A stretch of 64,000 nt of DNA from NCBI GenBank assembly GCA_910575775.1, contig CAJTEY010000001.1, positions 124,001-188,000 on the forward strand, read 5' to 3'. The position numbers and the translations under genes were made by a program. The notes under the pieces are model-generated. The model was given only the letters and a program-made list of their open reading frames with translations, had not been told where the DNA came from and did not search any database. This stretch comes from Lachnospiraceae bacterium. GTDB taxonomy: Bacteria; Bacillota; Clostridia; Lachnospirales; Lachnospiraceae. This document shows positions 62,137-64,000 of this stretch, one piece after another. Each line of letters opens with the position of its first letter. The first letter of the stretch is position 1.

Positions 62137-63630
62137 CTATGACTCATCAGCCGGATTCTGTATCACATTCAGGCGATCCGGGTGCTCTGCGCTCCTGCTT
62201 CGGATATCAATAATCGGCCCGCCGTTTCCTTCAATATATTCCCTGGTGATCGTCACCCGTCCAATATTGTCATCCTTTGGCACCTCGTACATAATATCCA
62301 GCATAAATTCCTCGATAATAGCCCGCAGTGCCCTGGCCCCGGTCTCCTTCTCCATCGCCTTATCCGCGATCGCCTCAAGCGCCCCTTCGTTAAACAGCAG
62401 CTCCACTTCATCAAGCTCCAGGAGCTTCTGGTACTGTTTCAGAATCGCGTTTCTCGGCTCTTTTAAAATCTGCACCATCATATCGCGGCTTAAGCCCTCC
62501 AGCGTGAAGATCACCGGCAGGCGCCCAATGAACTCCGGGATCATACCGAATTTTCTGATGTCCTCCACCGTCACCCTGCTTAAGATATTCTTTTCTTTAT
62601 CATACTTGTCCTTCAGCTCCGCATTGTAGCCGATGGAAGTCTTCTTATTCAGTCTCTGCTTGATGATCTCATCCAGATCGGGGAACGCGCCGCCGCAGAT
62701 AAAGAGGATGTTTCTCGTGTTTACCGTGGCAAGCGGCACCATAGCGTTTTTGGAGTTAGCGCCCACAGGCACCTCCACCTCCGCACCTTCTAGAAGCTTT
62801 AGCATTCCCTGCTGTACGGATTCCCCGCTCACATCGCGGGAATTGGTATTCTTTTTCTTGGCAATCTTATCAATCTCATCAATAAAGATAATGCCCCGCT
62901 CTGCACGTTCCACGTCGTTTTCCGCCGCCGCGAGAAGTTTTGACACCACGCTCTCAATATCGTCACCGATATAGCCCGCCTCCGTCAGCGAGGTGGCATC
63001 CGCGATCGCCAGCGGTACATCAAGCAGTTTCGCCAGAGTCTTCACCAGGTAAGTCTTGCCGCAGCCCGTAGGACCTATCATCAGCATGTTTGACTTTTCT
63101 ATCTCAATCTCGTCCATCGTGCCGGTGGCAACCCTTTTATAGTGGTTATAAACTGCCACGGACATCACCTTCTTTGCGTGCTCCTGCCCGACCACATACT
63201 CGTCCAGCTTCTGTTTGATCTTATGGGGCGGCATAATATCCCTGATATCGATCTCCGCCGCCTTTTTCTTCTTTTTCTTCGGTTTCTGTTTGTTGGGAAT
63301 GCCGCCGTCCCCTTTTAAGTCCGCCAGATTCACAAAGCTGATATTGGGAAAACCTTTTCCATTCAGATCCCCCGTATTCGGATTGTTCAAAAGCCCCTGA
63401 TAATCAAACTGGCTGACCGTGTCCATCGTCTTATGCATACAGTCGTCGCAGACGCATATATGGTTGGGCAGGCGGAACATCTTTCCCGTCTTGCTCTCCG
63501 GCCTGCGGCAGATAAAACAGACGTCCTCGTAATCGCTGCTGGAATCATCGTTTCTCTTCTCTTCCGTCACGGAACCATCGCTCTTTTCCAACTCTGTGTC
63601 CTCGTATTTATCGTCTCTATGATCATCCAT
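62137..63630 (-). CDS. clpX: ClpX, ATP-dependent Clp protease ATPase subunit
   Basis: Cytosolic AAA+ unfoldase that feeds substrates to ClpP. A C4 zinc-binding domain lies near the N terminus (CFICRR...ICVCDDCM). The AAA+ module has Walker A GPTGCGKT, Walker B IIFIDEIDK, pore loop GYIGDD (usual form GYVGED), and RLPVIFTLEGLS with Arg sensors. IGF loop equivalents cannot be confirmed by eye. At ~497 residues it is longer than typical (~420): an acidic ~37-residue N-terminal extension and a Lys-rich linker (KQKPKKKKKKAAE) account for the difference. The start is uncertain: ATG 63630 has GGAGG ~13 nt upstream; ATG 63654 lacks a convincing site. clpP is not adjacent. Confidence 0.93.
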   Translation of the reverse strand: MDDHRDDKYEDTELEKSDGSVTEEKRNDDSSSDYEDVCFICRRPESKTGKMFRLPNHICVCDDCMHKTMDTVSQFDYQGLLNNPNTGDLNGKGFPNISFVNLADLKGDGGIPNKQKPKKKKKKAAEIDIRDIMPPHKIKQKLDEYVVGQEHAKKVMSVAVYNHYKRVATGTMDEIEIEKSNMLMIGPTGCGKTYLVKTLAKLLDVPLAIADATSLTEAGYIGDDIESVVSKLLAAAENDVERAERGIIFIDEIDKIAKKKNTNSRDVSGESVQQGMLKLLEGAEVEVPVGANSKNAMVPLATVNTRNILFICGGAFPDLDEIIKQRLNKKTSIGYNAELKDKYDKEKNILSRVTVEDIRKFGMIPEFIGRLPVIFTLEGLSRDMMVQILKEPRNAILKQYQKLLELDEVELLFNEGALEAIADKAMEKETGARALRAIIEEFMLDIMYEVPKDDNIGRVTITREYIEGNGGPIIDIRSRSAEHPDRLNVIQNPADES

Positions 63631-63676
63631 ACTTCTTATCTTCCCTCCATTCACCCACGGGCATTGGTCTGCCCAT

Positions 63677-63682
63677 AGTATA
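63677..63682 (-). promoter_or_regulatory. Extended -10 promoter of clpX
   Basis: TATACT preceded by TG (TGC-TATACT on the minus strand), with no good -35 box at 17 bp. It lies ~47 bp before the ATG at 63630. Confidence 0.35.
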
Positions 63683-63727
63683 GCATACGAATAGTGGATT
63701 ATCTATACTTGAATTTCCATTCCATAG

Positions 63728-63775
63728 AAAATCCCCGGCAGCCGCATCTTCACGATACCGTCCTGCCGGGGATTT
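63728..63775 (-). terminator. Intrinsic terminator after the HtrA-like gene
   Basis: AAATCCCCGGCAG pairs with CTGCCGGGGATTT (13 bp) and is followed on the minus strand by TCTATGG; the weak T-run is offset by a very stable stem. It lies 25 bp after the stop codon. Confidence 0.7.
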
Positions 63776-63799
63776 CGTCTCCACTATATGCCTTCTATA

Positions 63800-64000
63800 T
63801 TATTCGCTCACTTTATTACCCAGCATCAGCTGCTTCGTCACTTCCTCATAACCGGCCACAGTCATGGTCATCACCTTGACCTCCACCTGGTCGCCCTTCG
63901 CGTAAAATTCCAGCTCCTTCTGCAGTTCATCCATAGATCTGATCTTATTGCCGCCAAACTCCGTGATGATATCGCCCTGCCTAAGGCCCGCTGCCGCCGA
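63800..64000 (-). CDS. HtrA/DegP-like serine protease, C-terminal PDZ end (partial)
   Basis: Only the last 67 codons are in the window; the gene continues past 64000. They encode the second half of a PDZ domain: AAGLRQGDIITEFGGNKIRS, MDELQKELEFYAKGDQVEVK and a final strand VMTMTVAGYEEVTKQLML. The GLRQGDII and F-GG pattern is typical of the C-terminal PDZ of trypsin-like S1C (HtrA/DegP) proteases, which degrade misfolded proteins at the cell surface. The protease domain itself is not visible, so another PDZ protein such as a C-terminal processing protease is possible. It ends GNKVSE. Confidence 0.75.
   Translation of the reverse strand, partial: SAAAGLRQGDIITEFGGNKIRSMDELQKELEFYAKGDQVEVKVMTMTVAGYEEVTKQLMLGNKVSE

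Noticed and set aside
1-64000. Sortase LPXTG anchors on the two giant surface proteins, tRNA or rRNA genes, complete insertion sequences
   Set aside because: No LPXTG-hydrophobic-basic tail, no recognisable RNA gene and no transposase frame was found by reading both strands.

Overview
The window looks like chromosome from a gut-type Lachnospiraceae (Clostridium cluster XIVa) bacterium. This is inferred from moderate GC, strong AGGAGG-type ribosome sites, consensus sigma-A promoters, a BspA-like surface protein, DUF4867 and DUF5722 proteins, Csp-type subtilases and a GlcNAc phosphotransferase operon. I see no rRNA, tRNA, CRISPR array, prophage or complete insertion sequence. Most genes lie on the minus strand.

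Layout. 1-5.9 kb: the end of a giant Ig-like (Big_2) surface protein on the plus strand. 6-25.3 kb: mostly minus-strand housekeeping and envelope genes: NAD synthetase, Hsp33, a polytopic glycosyltransferase, a SAM methyltransferase, a GH20 hexosaminidase with discoidin-like and LamG-like parts, a COG2426 membrane protein, HisC, a glycosyltransferase with a repeat tail, an acyltransferase, a lipoprotein, an NhaC-type antiporter and a three-gene ABC-2 exporter. Gene remnants lie at 11.7-12.25 kb. 25.3-32.7 kb: a TIR-bounded repeat, a 25-codon leader-type ORF with its own promoter and terminator, then a 2269-residue BspA-like protein. The promoter of that protein carries a C10/G10 tract between perfect -35 and -10 boxes, the hallmark of phase variation.

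32.8-42.8 kb: a PH-like protein, CarB without CarA, a polysaccharide deacetylase, and a complete PTS operon transcribed crr-ptsI-ptsH-nagE-nagB. This operon imports and phosphorylates N-acetylglucosamine and deaminates glucosamine-6-P. Its HPr has His15 but Lys at position 46, where Ser is normally the regulatory phosphosite. 43-44.3 kb: a duplicated FliD-C-like protein. 44.4-49.7 kb: a sugar operon (FGGY kinase, DUF4867, fucose/arabinose-isomerase-like) with a divergent LacI regulator and stem-loops between the cistrons.

49.7-64 kb: an EAL phosphodiesterase with a degenerate GGDEF domain, a carbamate-kinase-like protein with an altered GGN motif, LspA, a GT2, a DUF5722 lipoprotein coupled to a BMP-type binding lipoprotein, an autonomous P-loop ATPase plus TPR operon, a subtilase whose nucleophile position is Cys, ClpX, and the C-terminal end of an HtrA-like protease. 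The strongest candidates for something new are the phase-variable promoter, the 25-codon ORF/terminator unit upstream of the ABC exporter, the ATPase-TPR pair and the thiol subtilase.
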